From CAYUET01 sp964443875 (GTDB lineage Bacteria; Auribacterota; JAFGBW01), in assembly GCA_964443875.1 (NCBI GenBank), contig CAYUET010000013.1, forward strand, positions 1 through 64,000: 64,000 nucleotides of DNA. Direction: 5' to 3'. How positions within the stretch are numbered: the first letter of the stretch is position 1; the number at the start of each line of letters is the position of its first letter. A program made the position numbers and the translations under genes. Shown piece by piece: positions 1-8,199 of this stretch. The notes under the pieces were generated by a model. That model did no database searches and had not been told where the DNA came from. It worked only from the letters and a program-made list of their open reading frames with translations.

Positions 1-202
1 TCATTGCATTAACATATGTTATGAATTCTGTCAGATCGTATTGGCGAAACTTCTGTAATAATGAAACAACATGACTCCACGGGGTTATTTCTCTCGTTCG
101 TATCCCATACTTCCTCGCAAGTTTTGGAATTAAATGCGAAGGAATTAATTCACAAACCTGTCGAAATATGGCATGTTCTCTTAAGGCTGATTTACCGTTC
201 AT
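1..202 (-). CDS. IS4-like transposase, N-terminal fragment cut by the window edge
   Basis: The reading frame opens at an ATG at 202 behind a good Shine-Dalgarno (CAGGAG, 7 nt upstream) and stays open for 67 codons to the left edge. The stretch IPSHLIPKLARKYGI followed by TPWSHVVSLL resembles the DUF4372 N-terminal domain of IS4-family transposases, where a Leu-Ile-Pro start is followed about 25 residues later by a conserved W-S-H/Q-hydrophobic motif. After SLLQKF the match to that domain becomes weak, so the copy may be divergent or damaged. The catalytic DDE domain would lie outside the window. The terminal inverted repeat of the element should fall to the right of the start codon, but I cannot place it without the other end. 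Confidence 0.6.
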   Translation of the reverse strand, partial: MNGKSALREHAIFRQVCELIPSHLIPKLARKYGIRTREITPWSHVVSLLQKFRQYDLTEFITYVNAM

Positions 203-497
203 TTTATATCTCCTGTTTTTTGTGATTACTAAATTGGAAATATAAAAAAGGTAATCAGCCTTTTAAATTAAAATTTTTTAAAATCCTATGGGATGGTAGT
301 GAAATTCATCCTTCTTTTGTCAAATAAAGAAACTTTCAGATTGAATTTAAAATTCTGCAGGCCAGTCCTTCAAAATACTATTCAGGCACAATCTCGCCCT
401 GAAAAACGATTTAACTGTTTACATCGGCAAAATTTGCTTGATAATATCTTTAAAAAATTTGATTAACCCCAAACCCTCATTCATAAAGCTTTGTAAA
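203..497. other. Intergenic region beside the IS4-like fragment
   Basis: This AT-rich stretch lies between two divergent genes. It should hold the promoter and terminal repeat of the IS-like element and the promoter of the Nudix gene. I see no convincing inverted repeat or terminator. A TTG at 438 opens the Nudix frame 20 codons earlier than the ATG chosen here, but those extra residues look non-conserved. Confidence 0.4.
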
Positions 498-1040
498 ATG
501 ACAACCCATCCTGAAATTTTAGGCGAAGGCCACTTTCTAAAACTGATACGCAGAAACAACTGGGAACATGTTGAACGCAGGAATATCTCCGGTATCGTCG
601 TGATTCTGGCAATAACCGATGATCATAAAATCCTCTTCACCGAGCAGTACCGACCCCCTGTAGAAAAAAAAGTCATCGAGCTTCCCGCAGGCCTTGCAGG
701 GGATATTTCAGGCATGGAAGAAGAATCTCTTCTGCAGGCGGCCCAAAGAGAGCTTCTGGAGGAAACCGGTTATGAGGCTGCTCATTTTCAGATCCTCACC
801 GAAGGCCCCACTTCCGCAGGCTTAAGCAATGAAATCATCACCCTGCTTCTGGCAACAAACCTTACTAAAAAAACAAATGGAGGCGGAGATGACTCTGAAG
901 ACATCACGGTTCATGCCATTGCCTTTGAAAACGCTGAGCGATGGATCAATAGCCAGATCAGCAAAGGGCTTCTGGCAGACCCCAAAATTTTTGCCGGACT
1001 TTATTTTGCTCAAAAATACATTGAGGGAAAAATAAAATGA
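498..1040 (+). CDS. Nudix hydrolase, ADP-ribose pyrophosphatase-like
   Basis: A protein of about 180 residues with a Nudix box: PAGL, then an acidic stretch, then AQRELLEETGY. The REL-x-EE-x-G core that binds the metal-pyrophosphate is intact. The spacing between the box glycine and the first glutamate is a few residues longer than the consensus. The upstream E-x-P-A-G context is typical of ADP-ribose/sugar-nucleotide pyrophosphatases, which cleave nucleoside diphosphate sugars to a nucleotide and a sugar phosphate. I chose the ATG at 498 over an in-frame TTG at 438 because homology begins just after it. The stop overlaps the start of the next gene by the sequence ATGA, so it is translationally coupled to the exonuclease III gene. 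Exact substrate is not determinable. Confidence 0.85.
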   Translation: MTTHPEILGEGHFLKLIRRNNWEHVERRNISGIVVILAITDDHKILFTEQYRPPVEKKVIELPAGLAGDISGMEEESLLQAAQRELLEETGYEAAHFQILTEGPTSAGLSNEIITLLLATNLTKKTNGGGDDSEDITVHAIAFENAERWINSQISKGLLADPKIFAGLYFAQKYIEGKIK

Positions 1041-1798
1041 AAATTGTATCTTGGAATGTGAACGGCATAAGGGCTCTTCTTCAAAAAGGTTTCAGGGAAT
1101 ATGTGGAAAAGGAATCGCCTGATATTCTCTGCCTTCAGGAAATCAAGGCGCACCCGGATCAGCTGGACATGGATGTCGTCGAGTTCAAAGGCTATCACTG
1201 CTTCTGGAACCCGGGGGCAAGGGCCGGGTATTCAGGCGTCGCCACCTTCAGCAAAATCAAGCCTCTGCAAAGCGCCAACGGGTTTGGAATCCCTGAATAC
1301 GATGCAGAAGGCCGAACCCTGATGACGGAATACAAAGACTTCACACTCTTCAATATTTATTTTCCCAACGGACAAAAAGACGACGAGAGACTGAAATTTA
1401 AAATGGATTTTTATGAGGAATTTCTTAAACAAGCCGACCTTTTACGCAAAAAAGGCAAGCCTCTTATTATCTGCGGGGATTACAATACTGCGCACAAGGA
1501 AATTGATCTGTCACACCCAAAAGCCAATGAAAAATTCAGCGGCTTCCTTCCCATTGAACGAGCCTGGCTGGATAAACTGGTCTCTCACGGTTACGTGGAC
1601 ACCTTCAGGCATTTTCACTCGGAACCGAATCAGTATTCATGGTGGTCTTACCGTATGAAAGCCCGTGAAAAAAATGTTGGATGGAGACTGGACTATCACT
1701 TTATTTCTGAAGAACTTCTGCCCCGCCTTAAAAAAGCCTATATTCAACAGGAGATCAAAGGCTCAGACCATTGCCCTGTTGTGATTGAGATCGAGTAA
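1037..1798 (+). CDS. xth: Exodeoxyribonuclease III (AP endonuclease)
   Basis: A 253-residue enzyme of the endonuclease/exonuclease/phosphatase fold. The family signature is complete: MKIVSWNVNGIRA at the N-terminus, LCLQEIKA with the metal-binding Glu, the GDYNTAH motif, WWSYR, and the C-terminal SDHCPV with the catalytic Asp-His. It cleaves 5' of abasic sites and removes 3' blocking groups during base excision repair in the cytoplasm. Its length matches XthA. It overlaps the Nudix gene by four bases, so the two form a nucleotide-damage pair. The gene ends 34 bp before a convergent glycosyltransferase, with no clear terminator between them. Confidence 0.96.
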   Translation: MKIVSWNVNGIRALLQKGFREYVEKESPDILCLQEIKAHPDQLDMDVVEFKGYHCFWNPGARAGYSGVATFSKIKPLQSANGFGIPEYDAEGRTLMTEYKDFTLFNIYFPNGQKDDERLKFKMDFYEEFLKQADLLRKKGKPLIICGDYNTAHKEIDLSHPKANEKFSGFLPIERAWLDKLVSHGYVDTFRHFHSEPNQYSWWSYRMKAREKNVGWRLDYHFISEELLPRLKKAYIQQEIKGSDHCPVVIEIE

Positions 1799-1832
1799 CC
1801 ACGAATTTTTGAATGAACCAAAAAGATTCCGC

Positions 1833-2975
1833 CTAAGTTAAAAGAGCCGAATAGGCTTCCAGTGTTTTCCGGGCAGTCTCTGCCCAGGAAAATAATTTCA
1901 CTCTTTCACATCCTTTCTGAATCAGTTTTTCCCTTTGGGCATCATCATTCAGAAGAAGACCTATGTGTTCCTGCCAGGCCTCGGGGGAGGTATACTCCCT
2001 GCAATAAACAGCAGAATCAGCCGCCACTTCCCTCAAAACCGGGATATCGGATAAAAGGACAGGAGTCCCGCAGGCCATAGCCTCAAGCGGAGGAATACCA
2101 AACCCTTCATAAAGGGATGGAAAAATAAACATTCTTGAATAATGATAAACATAAGGAAGGTCTTTTCCCTCTACAAAACCGGGCAAACGAACGGAATCTT
2201 TTACATCGGAATTTTTAAGCGCATCAAAAAAATCCTGACACAACCATCCTTTTTGACCGACAAGGCACAATTCCAGATCAGGAAATTTCTTTTTCACCAA
2301 AGAAAAGGAATCCAGAAGAACTCTTAAATTCTTTCTCGGCTCAATGGTTCCCACATATAAAAGATAGGGTTTTTCCAAATGGTATTTTTTAAGCACCTTT
2401 TTTCCATAGGATTCATCCGGTTGAAAATCCAAAAATTCATCCACCCCCATATAGGTCACAAAGACAGGTTTATGATAATCCGGAAAAAAATGCAGGAATT
2501 CATTTTTTGAAAATTCAGAAATACAAATAACGGCATCCGAACGAATAAGACTTTTTTCAAGATTTTGCTGAAGATTTTTAAGATTTTTAGGCATTAATGT
2601 TTCAGGAAAACGTTTAAAAGACATATCCGGTAGAGTCAAAAGGACCTTTCCCTTTTTACTGCAGGGTTTCATGAGATAATTCGGAAAATGATAAATATCA
2701 GCCTCTCCGGTGAAGGACGTTAATGGAAAAAGAGAACACAAACGCCATAATTGATGCATAATAACCCCAGGAATACATCTTACTTCACAGGGGGTAATTA
2801 CAGACATTTCCTTCCATACGGACTGATCTTTAAAAGCTCTTCTGAAATTAAAATAAAAAGGTATTATTTCCATTTTATGAGTGTTTTTCCCAAGGGCCTG
2901 AATCAGCTCAAAAGCATATCTTCCTATTCCAGTTCGTTTTTCCACAATGGGTTGCGCATCAATGACAATTTTCAT
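1833..2975 (-). CDS. Glycosyltransferase family 4
   Basis: A 380-residue GT-B fold enzyme. The N-terminus MKIVIDAQPI...RTGIGRYAFELI holds the glycine-rich acceptor-side loop of mannosyltransferase-B-like family members. The C-terminal half carries the nucleotide-sugar site, with GTIEPRKNL and the EGFGIPPLEAMACGTPVL motif near residues 288-305, which supplies the E-x7-E donor-binding glutamates. It probably transfers a hexose or mannose from a nucleotide sugar during surface polysaccharide or LPS synthesis at the inner face of the membrane. It stands alone, convergent with xth. The specific sugar cannot be read from sequence. Confidence 0.88.
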   Translation of the reverse strand: MKIVIDAQPIVEKRTGIGRYAFELIQALGKNTHKMEIIPFYFNFRRAFKDQSVWKEMSVITPCEVRCIPGVIMHQLWRLCSLFPLTSFTGEADIYHFPNYLMKPCSKKGKVLLTLPDMSFKRFPETLMPKNLKNLQQNLEKSLIRSDAVICISEFSKNEFLHFFPDYHKPVFVTYMGVDEFLDFQPDESYGKKVLKKYHLEKPYLLYVGTIEPRKNLRVLLDSFSLVKKKFPDLELCLVGQKGWLCQDFFDALKNSDVKDSVRLPGFVEGKDLPYVYHYSRMFIFPSLYEGFGIPPLEAMACGTPVLLSDIPVLREVAADSAVYCREYTSPEAWQEHIGLLLNDDAQREKLIQKGCERVKLFSWAETARKTLEAYSALLT

Positions 2976-3115
2976 ATGTACTCTCTAAAATTAATAAAAT
3001 AGGCAGATTTTGTTAAATTTTAATAGACAAAGTCACTCAGTTTTTTTAGGATCTTTTATTATTTTTAAAAACTATTCAAGTAATTTTAACAGATAATAAT
3101 TCTAAGGGGAAAAAA

Positions 3116-3724
3116 ATGAAAAAAGCACTGATTGTGATGATGTTATCAGGTATTTTCTGTTCAAACTTATATGCAGCGGCCGCTGCCACAACCATGGATG
3201 ATGTTACAGCCAAAAAAGCAAAACTTCAGGCTGAACTCGCAAAACTTGCTGAAGAAGAAAAGGCCATGCAGGAAAAAAACTTAAAAAAAGAAGCCCTTCA
3301 GAAAAGCATCAATGACCTTAAGTCAGATCTTTCTGAAAATGAAAAATTAATCAAAAATACAGAAAGCGAATTAAAATCCATTCAATCTGATTTTGATACA
3401 ACACAGAAAGAATGGTCCAAAGAAAATGAAAAAGTAAAACCTTCTCAGGACAATCTCGCTAAAATGAATTTGAAAAAAGAAGACCTGATCAAATTTATCA
3501 ACGATAAGAATACTGAATTAAAAAAGCTTGAGACTGAAATTAACGCTGAAAGCAAAAAAGTATCCAAGATGAGCACTCAGGTGAATTACTTAGATAAAAA
3601 ATTATCTTCAAAAAGAGAAAATTTAAATAAAACACAGGAACGTTTAAACGGTTTAAAAGACACTGAAAGTCAGATTCAGACTTCCATAGCCATTAAGCAA
3701 AAAGATCTCGACAGCTTAAAATAA
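3116..3724 (+). CDS. Secreted coiled-coil protein of unknown function
   Basis: A 202-residue protein behind AAGGGG, with an N-terminal signal peptide (MKK, hydrophobic run, likely cleavage after YAAAAA near residue 22). The rest is almost pure heptad-like coiled coil rich in Lys, Glu, Leu, Gln and Ser, with no enzymatic motif. Such periplasmic coiled-coil proteins often act as structural spacers or chaperone-like factors, but nothing here names a specific family. It is a single-gene unit followed by a strong terminator. Codon use looks like its neighbours. Confidence 0.75.
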   Translation: MKKALIVMMLSGIFCSNLYAAAAATTMDDVTAKKAKLQAELAKLAEEEKAMQEKNLKKEALQKSINDLKSDLSENEKLIKNTESELKSIQSDFDTTQKEWSKENEKVKPSQDNLAKMNLKKEDLIKFINDKNTELKKLETEINAESKKVSKMSTQVNYLDKKLSSKRENLNKTQERLNGLKDTESQIQTSIAIKQKDLDSLK

Positions 3725-3746
3725 CCTTCAGTTAATGAATAAATTT

Positions 3747-3784
3747 AAAGCCATCTTTCCTTCGGGAAGGATGGCTTTTTTATT
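3747..3784 (+). terminator. Rho-independent terminator, probably bidirectional
   Basis: AAGCCATC pairs perfectly with GATGGCTT and the stem continues through TTTCC/GGAAG around a TTCG tetraloop, followed by a T tract. It lies 23 bp after the coiled-coil gene and 40 bp beyond the convergent PilZ gene stop, so it can serve both. Confidence 0.9.
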
Positions 3785-3824
3785 TATCAGCATGATCTCT
3801 GCCTGTACTGTAGATTATCCGTTT

Positions 3825-4505
3825 TTATCCACGCTCAATAATCTGAAGCCTGGTAATTAACCTTGAAAGCTTTTGACTGGACAATTCTGAAATTCCTGTA
3901 AATTCAATCCCCATTGTATAAGGGAAAGTACTTTTCAAAGTTTGGACAGCTTTGACACGTTTGACGATAAAATTAATTTCAAAAGGGTCTCCTTCTCCAG
4001 GATGAAAAAGGAGATTGCCAAAAAGACCTGTTTCCGGAGTCAAATGTGTTGCCAGTAAGGCCCCTCCAACGCTGATATCGATCAGGCTGGCCGTTTCATC
4101 AATCATCTGAGAATCTTTGATTTTTAAGATAACCCGCGCCTCCAGATTCAAAGGAACCCGATAACTGTCTCTTCTCTGCACCTTGATCATTTCATGAGGA
4201 AAATCAAAGTGTAAAAGATCCTGAGTTTCCTCTACAATTACATCGCGTATTTTGGAAGAAAACTCGATAAAGTAACCGTCATGAGGAAACATTTTAAAAT
4301 TCACCACAATTCCTTTTTTAAGTTCCAGACCAAGTGCGCTGGCAAAAGGCTTTTGAATATAAAATCCCGATGGTGTTACATTTAAAATAGTTGACTGTTT
4401 AACCTTGTCTTCATGGCCGGGAACAAACATCAATACATTCTTACCAGAAGAAATATACTGGTTTATCAGAGTTTTATTATTAATAAAATCCTTATTTAAG
4501 GCCAT
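3825..4505 (-). CDS. PilZ domain protein (c-di-GMP receptor), YcgR-like
   Basis: A 226-residue cytoplasmic protein with two domains. Residues 1-105 resemble the YcgR N-terminal beta-barrel. From about 110 a PilZ domain begins with QRRDSYRVPL, which supplies the RxxxR motif, followed by DISVGGALL, the D/N-x-S-x-x-G motif. Both c-di-GMP binding motifs are therefore intact. Family knowledge says PilZ proteins bind c-di-GMP and change partner activity in flagellar braking, polysaccharide synthesis or secretion. The gene starts 9 bp after the stop of a secreted glycoside hydrolase on the same strand and has no strong ribosome site of its own, so it is probably the last gene of a GH-GH-PilZ operon. 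Confidence 0.88.
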   Translation of the reverse strand: MALNKDFINNKTLINQYISSGKNVLMFVPGHEDKVKQSTILNVTPSGFYIQKPFASALGLELKKGIVVNFKMFPHDGYFIEFSSKIRDVIVEETQDLLHFDFPHEMIKVQRRDSYRVPLNLEARVILKIKDSQMIDETASLIDISVGGALLATHLTPETGLFGNLLFHPGEGDPFEINFIVKRVKAVQTLKSTFPYTMGIEFTGISELSSQKLSRLITRLQIIERG

Positions 4506-4514
4506 GGTAATTGA

Positions 4515-6410
4515 TCATGATTTTTGTTTTTTCCACAACTTCTGATAAGTATAGTACATGGGTCTTAATGTTCGCAGAAAAGGGGTTTTGGATCCGTCTC
4601 CCTGTCCGCAAACACCAAAAAACTCTTCATGGCTCCATCCATCCGGGAAAGGACCTGGCCATTGCCCGACTGTTTCCTGGATTGCCGCTGAATAACGGGG
4701 AGGCTGTCCAGATTTCCACCATCCATCCACCCATTCAAACAAAACGCCGCCTATGGCATTTCCGGCACCGTTTCCAAGATAGGAATTAAAACTGATGTCC
4801 TCCCAGCAGCCTTCATTATACTCCGCCTGTTCCCTGTAGGCGACTTCTGTCGGAAGCCCCTCATGAAAGGCGGGACAGCCGTATTCCATAATGATAACAG
4901 GTCTGTCGATCAGCCGTTTTGCCGAATACCAGATGCTTCGGCCAAAGCCGTGACTTCCGCGGTAGGCATTCGCCCCGAAAATATCCACATCCGGGCAGAG
5001 TTTTGCAAACAAATCCACAAACCCGAAATCGCCGTTGCAGATGGCAACAGGACGGGTTGTATCCATTGATTTGATAAGCTTAGCCGCCTCGTTTACAAAA
5101 CCATAGTAGGCATCAGGATACTGAGCGGCATTCCCGGCGCCTCCCACATGGCCGAAAACACCCCCATAGTTATTTTCATTTCCAAGAACCCACATGCAGA
5201 CATAAGGTTCGTCCTTGAATTCCGTTACCATTTTTTTAACGCTTTCCAGCATATTTTTACGCTGGGATTCATCCCTGTAATCGGTTCCCTTGTCCCAGCT
5301 TGCACCGGAGCCCACGCAGTACATTCCCAGCAGATCGCCCTGGAGAACACGAAAGCCATAATCATTAAACGCTTTTCGAAGCAATTCCTTGTTTGTTGAA
5401 TGATGATAAATACGGAGCGTATTTGTACCCATATCCGCCATCAGTTTGAAATCCCCTTCCGAGGGTTCATCGCTATCCTGAAGATTGTTGCCGTTTTTAT
5501 CCACAAAGGAATCCAGGGGAGAATCCGGATTTCCGTTGTTGTCCGAATCATAATGCATCCAGTCCTTGATCGTTCCCTCATCATGGGACTGATACACAGG
5601 AGCAGGCTGATAGGAAATGGCCTGAATCAGACGGGGCTTCCCGTCAATCAGAAATGTCCAGTCTCCGTTTTCAGACTGCACAACCTGACCATTGAGGCCG
5701 CCAAACGTCTTCACCGTTTTACCGGGCGGAGCCTTTGCAAAATTCAGAGTCTCTGTTTTAACAAGTTTTCCCGGATTAATAATAAAAATATCATTGGACG
5801 CATCAATATCAAAACCATTTCTGACAATAATTTCAGCCCCGACAAGTGTATAGCCGATATCCGGATTCTTGCGTAAAAGAGCTTCAATATTTTCTATGGA
5901 TTTGATCCCGATGTACCAGGGCGTGTTCCAGTAAGTCCAACCCAGGGATTTCGGAAAATGGACTGCACAGGCATAATAAGCCTTCACCGCCTGCCTGATA
6001 AGTCCGGCTCTTTCAAGATTGTAAGCTGTATAAAAAAGCTTGACACCGGGCTCTTCATCTTCAATAACCCCCCAGGTGAAATAACAGGCCTCAATATCCG
6101 TTCCATTGACAAATTCCCATTTAGATCCGGCAAGGCGCCTTTCATCCACCAGTTTTTTATAGCCCGGATCCTGATAAATGGTATAATTGTTCGGAAAAAT
6201 ACCGTCTCCGACCGCCTGGCAGAGATTATCATAATCATTTATAACGTATTCATAATTTTCCGTGCCGACATTTTTAAACTCGCCGTATTTTTCATATTCC
6301 ACAGGAAATTCTGATCCTTCGAACTTCTGATTAAACAAGGGTTCAGAAGAGACAGGAAGAAATGCTGCGAGGATTAAACTGAAAAAACAAATGCTTCTTT
6401 TGGAGATCAT
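4515..6410 (-). CDS. Secreted clan GH-A glycoside hydrolase-like protein
   Basis: A 631-residue protein with a signal peptide (hydrophobic SICFFSLILAAFLPVSS). Residues 20-225 form a helical, tetratricopeptide-like N-terminal region of unknown fold. From about 235 a (beta/alpha)8 barrel follows, with MADMGTNTLRIYHH, then WVLGNENNYGG carrying the acid/base glutamate near residue 412, and VIIMEYGCPA carrying the nucleophile near 509. This pair fits GH2/GH5-type retaining hydrolases. Residues around 285-315 hold two Asp/Asn/Gly-rich loops resembling EF-hand or dockerin-type calcium sites inside the barrel. The start has AAGGA 7 nt upstream and lies 3 bp after the previous gene. Likely acts on beta-linked exopolysaccharide in the periplasm or outside; the substrate is unknown. 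Confidence 0.8.
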   Translation of the reverse strand: MISKRSICFFSLILAAFLPVSSEPLFNQKFEGSEFPVEYEKYGEFKNVGTENYEYVINDYDNLCQAVGDGIFPNNYTIYQDPGYKKLVDERRLAGSKWEFVNGTDIEACYFTWGVIEDEEPGVKLFYTAYNLERAGLIRQAVKAYYACAVHFPKSLGWTYWNTPWYIGIKSIENIEALLRKNPDIGYTLVGAEIIVRNGFDIDASNDIFIINPGKLVKTETLNFAKAPPGKTVKTFGGLNGQVVQSENGDWTFLIDGKPRLIQAISYQPAPVYQSHDEGTIKDWMHYDSDNNGNPDSPLDSFVDKNGNNLQDSDEPSEGDFKLMADMGTNTLRIYHHSTNKELLRKAFNDYGFRVLQGDLLGMYCVGSGASWDKGTDYRDESQRKNMLESVKKMVTEFKDEPYVCMWVLGNENNYGGVFGHVGGAGNAAQYPDAYYGFVNEAAKLIKSMDTTRPVAICNGDFGFVDLFAKLCPDVDIFGANAYRGSHGFGRSIWYSAKRLIDRPVIIMEYGCPAFHEGLPTEVAYREQAEYNEGCWEDISFNSYLGNGAGNAIGGVLFEWVDGWWKSGQPPRYSAAIQETVGQWPGPFPDGWSHEEFFGVCGQGDGSKTPFLRTLRPMYYTYQKLWKKQKS

Positions 6411-6413
6411 CGA

Positions 6414-8069
6414 TTATTCCTTTTTCTTCTCATAAAAAATCTGGATATGCCTGCAATCCCCGTTTTTAATGATCAATTTCTTATCCGTTTCGGACTTGTC
6501 ATCCGGATAAGCCTGAACACCGGCGGATACGGTCAGAATACCTTCTTCATTTATATTATAAATATGTGTCGCTTCACCGTTTTCATTTGTCTTGAGATCA
6601 AGCGTTAAGCGCTGATTTAAAACCGGTTCATAAATAGCCACACTGACATTTTCATTCGGCACGGCTTTTCCCGCTCCATCCTTGACCTGAAAACACATTC
6701 TCACGGTTGTCATTTTGCTGCCTGTATAGTAGATATCCTGATCCAGAACAATATCCACTTTCTGAGGGACTTTCAGCTTGCGTTTGTTATCCACATAAAT
6801 CACTTTTTCAGTAATAACTTCCTTGCCATCCTTATTGATCGACTTAAGATAAAAAGTTTCACGGCCGTCGGCAAGTTTTTTAACAGACAATTTTCCCTCA
6901 AACCAATGTAAGGATTTTCTGTTTAATGAAACCCAGTCTTCCTGATTTCCGGCCTTTACCATGACTTTCTCAATGGACTCTTCAACATAGACTTCCACCT
7001 GAGTGCTCTTCGAAATTTTACTGTATTCCACAGGCATGACAGATACGGCCTGATTAAAATCCTTAAGAGCATCGTAAGCAAGCCGTTTGGTTAAAACCTC
7101 ACCCTTATCATCATAATAACAGATACCAAACCACTCTTCCGGGTCGGTATCTTCATGAATATCCTTATCCGAGGCATGATTGAAATTCTTCCACCATTCA
7201 TCCACAAATTCAAAAACGCACAATCCCGCAACCCCGCCGTTTAAAGCCTGTTTATACATATAGATAATACCGTTTTTCTGTTCTTCCTCTGTATTTCCTC
7301 CGTAACCCTTATGCCCTACCCCGGTCTTGGAAACCGATAAGCCGCACTCCGTAATCACCAGGGGTCTTCGTGGGGCCCGGGTTCTTTTCAGCCAGTCCAC
7401 ATAGCCTCTGTAACCCATGGCGTGGCCTACAGATTCAGGGTTATAAATATAAATATTCAAAGCCACCAGGTCCCACATGCTGTCATCCAGAAAGTCGCAC
7501 TGAACCCAGTTGGACATGGTCACAGGAGTTTTGGGGGCAACCTTGTTAATCGCAAGCTTGAGACGGTTTAAAAAATCATGGGTTTTTTGTCTTCCGACGC
7601 CAAAAACCTGTGAAGGCTGAGGTTCATTTCCCACCAGATACATTAAAACATTGTCGGCATTGGCACTTTCCTTGATGACCGGAGTGATTGATTTGATAAT
7701 CGCATCAAACTTTTCAGGATCAGCATAGTTTTCACCATATTCGATCCACATCCCCTGAATCACATAAAGCCCCAACTCCCTGGCGAGCTCCAGTTCTTCA
7801 ATCGTCATGGGCTTCCATGTGCGAATGGTATTAAATCCGGCTTCTCGGATTATTTTTAATTCCCTTTTTTCCTGTTCCAGATCAATCTGTTTGGTATTAG
7901 GCTGTTCATGGGGTTTGCAGTTTGAATATCCGATTCCCTTGATTAAAAACCGTTCTCCATTGACATAATACCAATCTTTATTGACTTTAACTGAAGAACC
8001 CGCAAAAATATCTTTTGTTTGAAGAATTAACAGACCCGCAAGAAGGAGGTAAAAACAAATTCTCTTCAT
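6414..8069 (-). CDS. Secreted clan GH-A glycoside hydrolase with C-terminal Ig-like domain
   Basis: A protein of about 551 residues. I chose the ATG at 8069 because GGAG lies 6 nt before it and it begins directly with a signal peptide (MKRICFYLLLAGLL); an earlier ATG at 8096 adds nine poorly placed residues. A TIM barrel follows: FLIKGIGYSN, EAGFNTIRTWKP, YLVGNEPQPS with the acid/base Glu near 147, and PLVITECGLS with the nucleophile near 240. After about residue 350 come beta-rich segments ending in an invasin/Ig-like domain. It is the first gene of an operon with the next GH gene and the PilZ gene. The barrel resembles GH2/GH5 enzymes acting on beta-glucan or mannan-like chains, but specificity is not readable. 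Confidence 0.83.
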   Translation of the reverse strand: MKRICFYLLLAGLLILQTKDIFAGSSVKVNKDWYYVNGERFLIKGIGYSNCKPHEQPNTKQIDLEQEKRELKIIREAGFNTIRTWKPMTIEELELARELGLYVIQGMWIEYGENYADPEKFDAIIKSITPVIKESANADNVLMYLVGNEPQPSQVFGVGRQKTHDFLNRLKLAINKVAPKTPVTMSNWVQCDFLDDSMWDLVALNIYIYNPESVGHAMGYRGYVDWLKRTRAPRRPLVITECGLSVSKTGVGHKGYGGNTEEEQKNGIIYMYKQALNGGVAGLCVFEFVDEWWKNFNHASDKDIHEDTDPEEWFGICYYDDKGEVLTKRLAYDALKDFNQAVSVMPVEYSKISKSTQVEVYVEESIEKVMVKAGNQEDWVSLNRKSLHWFEGKLSVKKLADGRETFYLKSINKDGKEVITEKVIYVDNKRKLKVPQKVDIVLDQDIYYTGSKMTTVRMCFQVKDGAGKAVPNENVSVAIYEPVLNQRLTLDLKTNENGEATHIYNINEEGILTVSAGVQAYPDDKSETDKKLIIKNGDCRHIQIFYEKKKE

Positions 8070-8090
8070 TAACTTCTCCATTTCTGAATT

Positions 8091-8120
8091 AAACAATATT
8101 AAACAATATTAAACAATTTT
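8091..8120. repeat. Three tandem 10-bp AT-rich repeats
   Basis: AAACAATATT occurs three times in direct tandem (third copy AAACAATTTT), 22-51 bp upstream of the GH operon start. The 10-bp period places the A-tracts on one helical face, so this could be a bent-DNA or regulator-binding array in the divergent promoter shared with yicC. Confidence 0.8.
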
Positions 8121-8199
8121 TATAAAAACCAGTTTGAATTTTATCTAAATACTATAAAACACTTCAAAAGGTCAATTATTTAGGAAAGAAGGTACAAAA

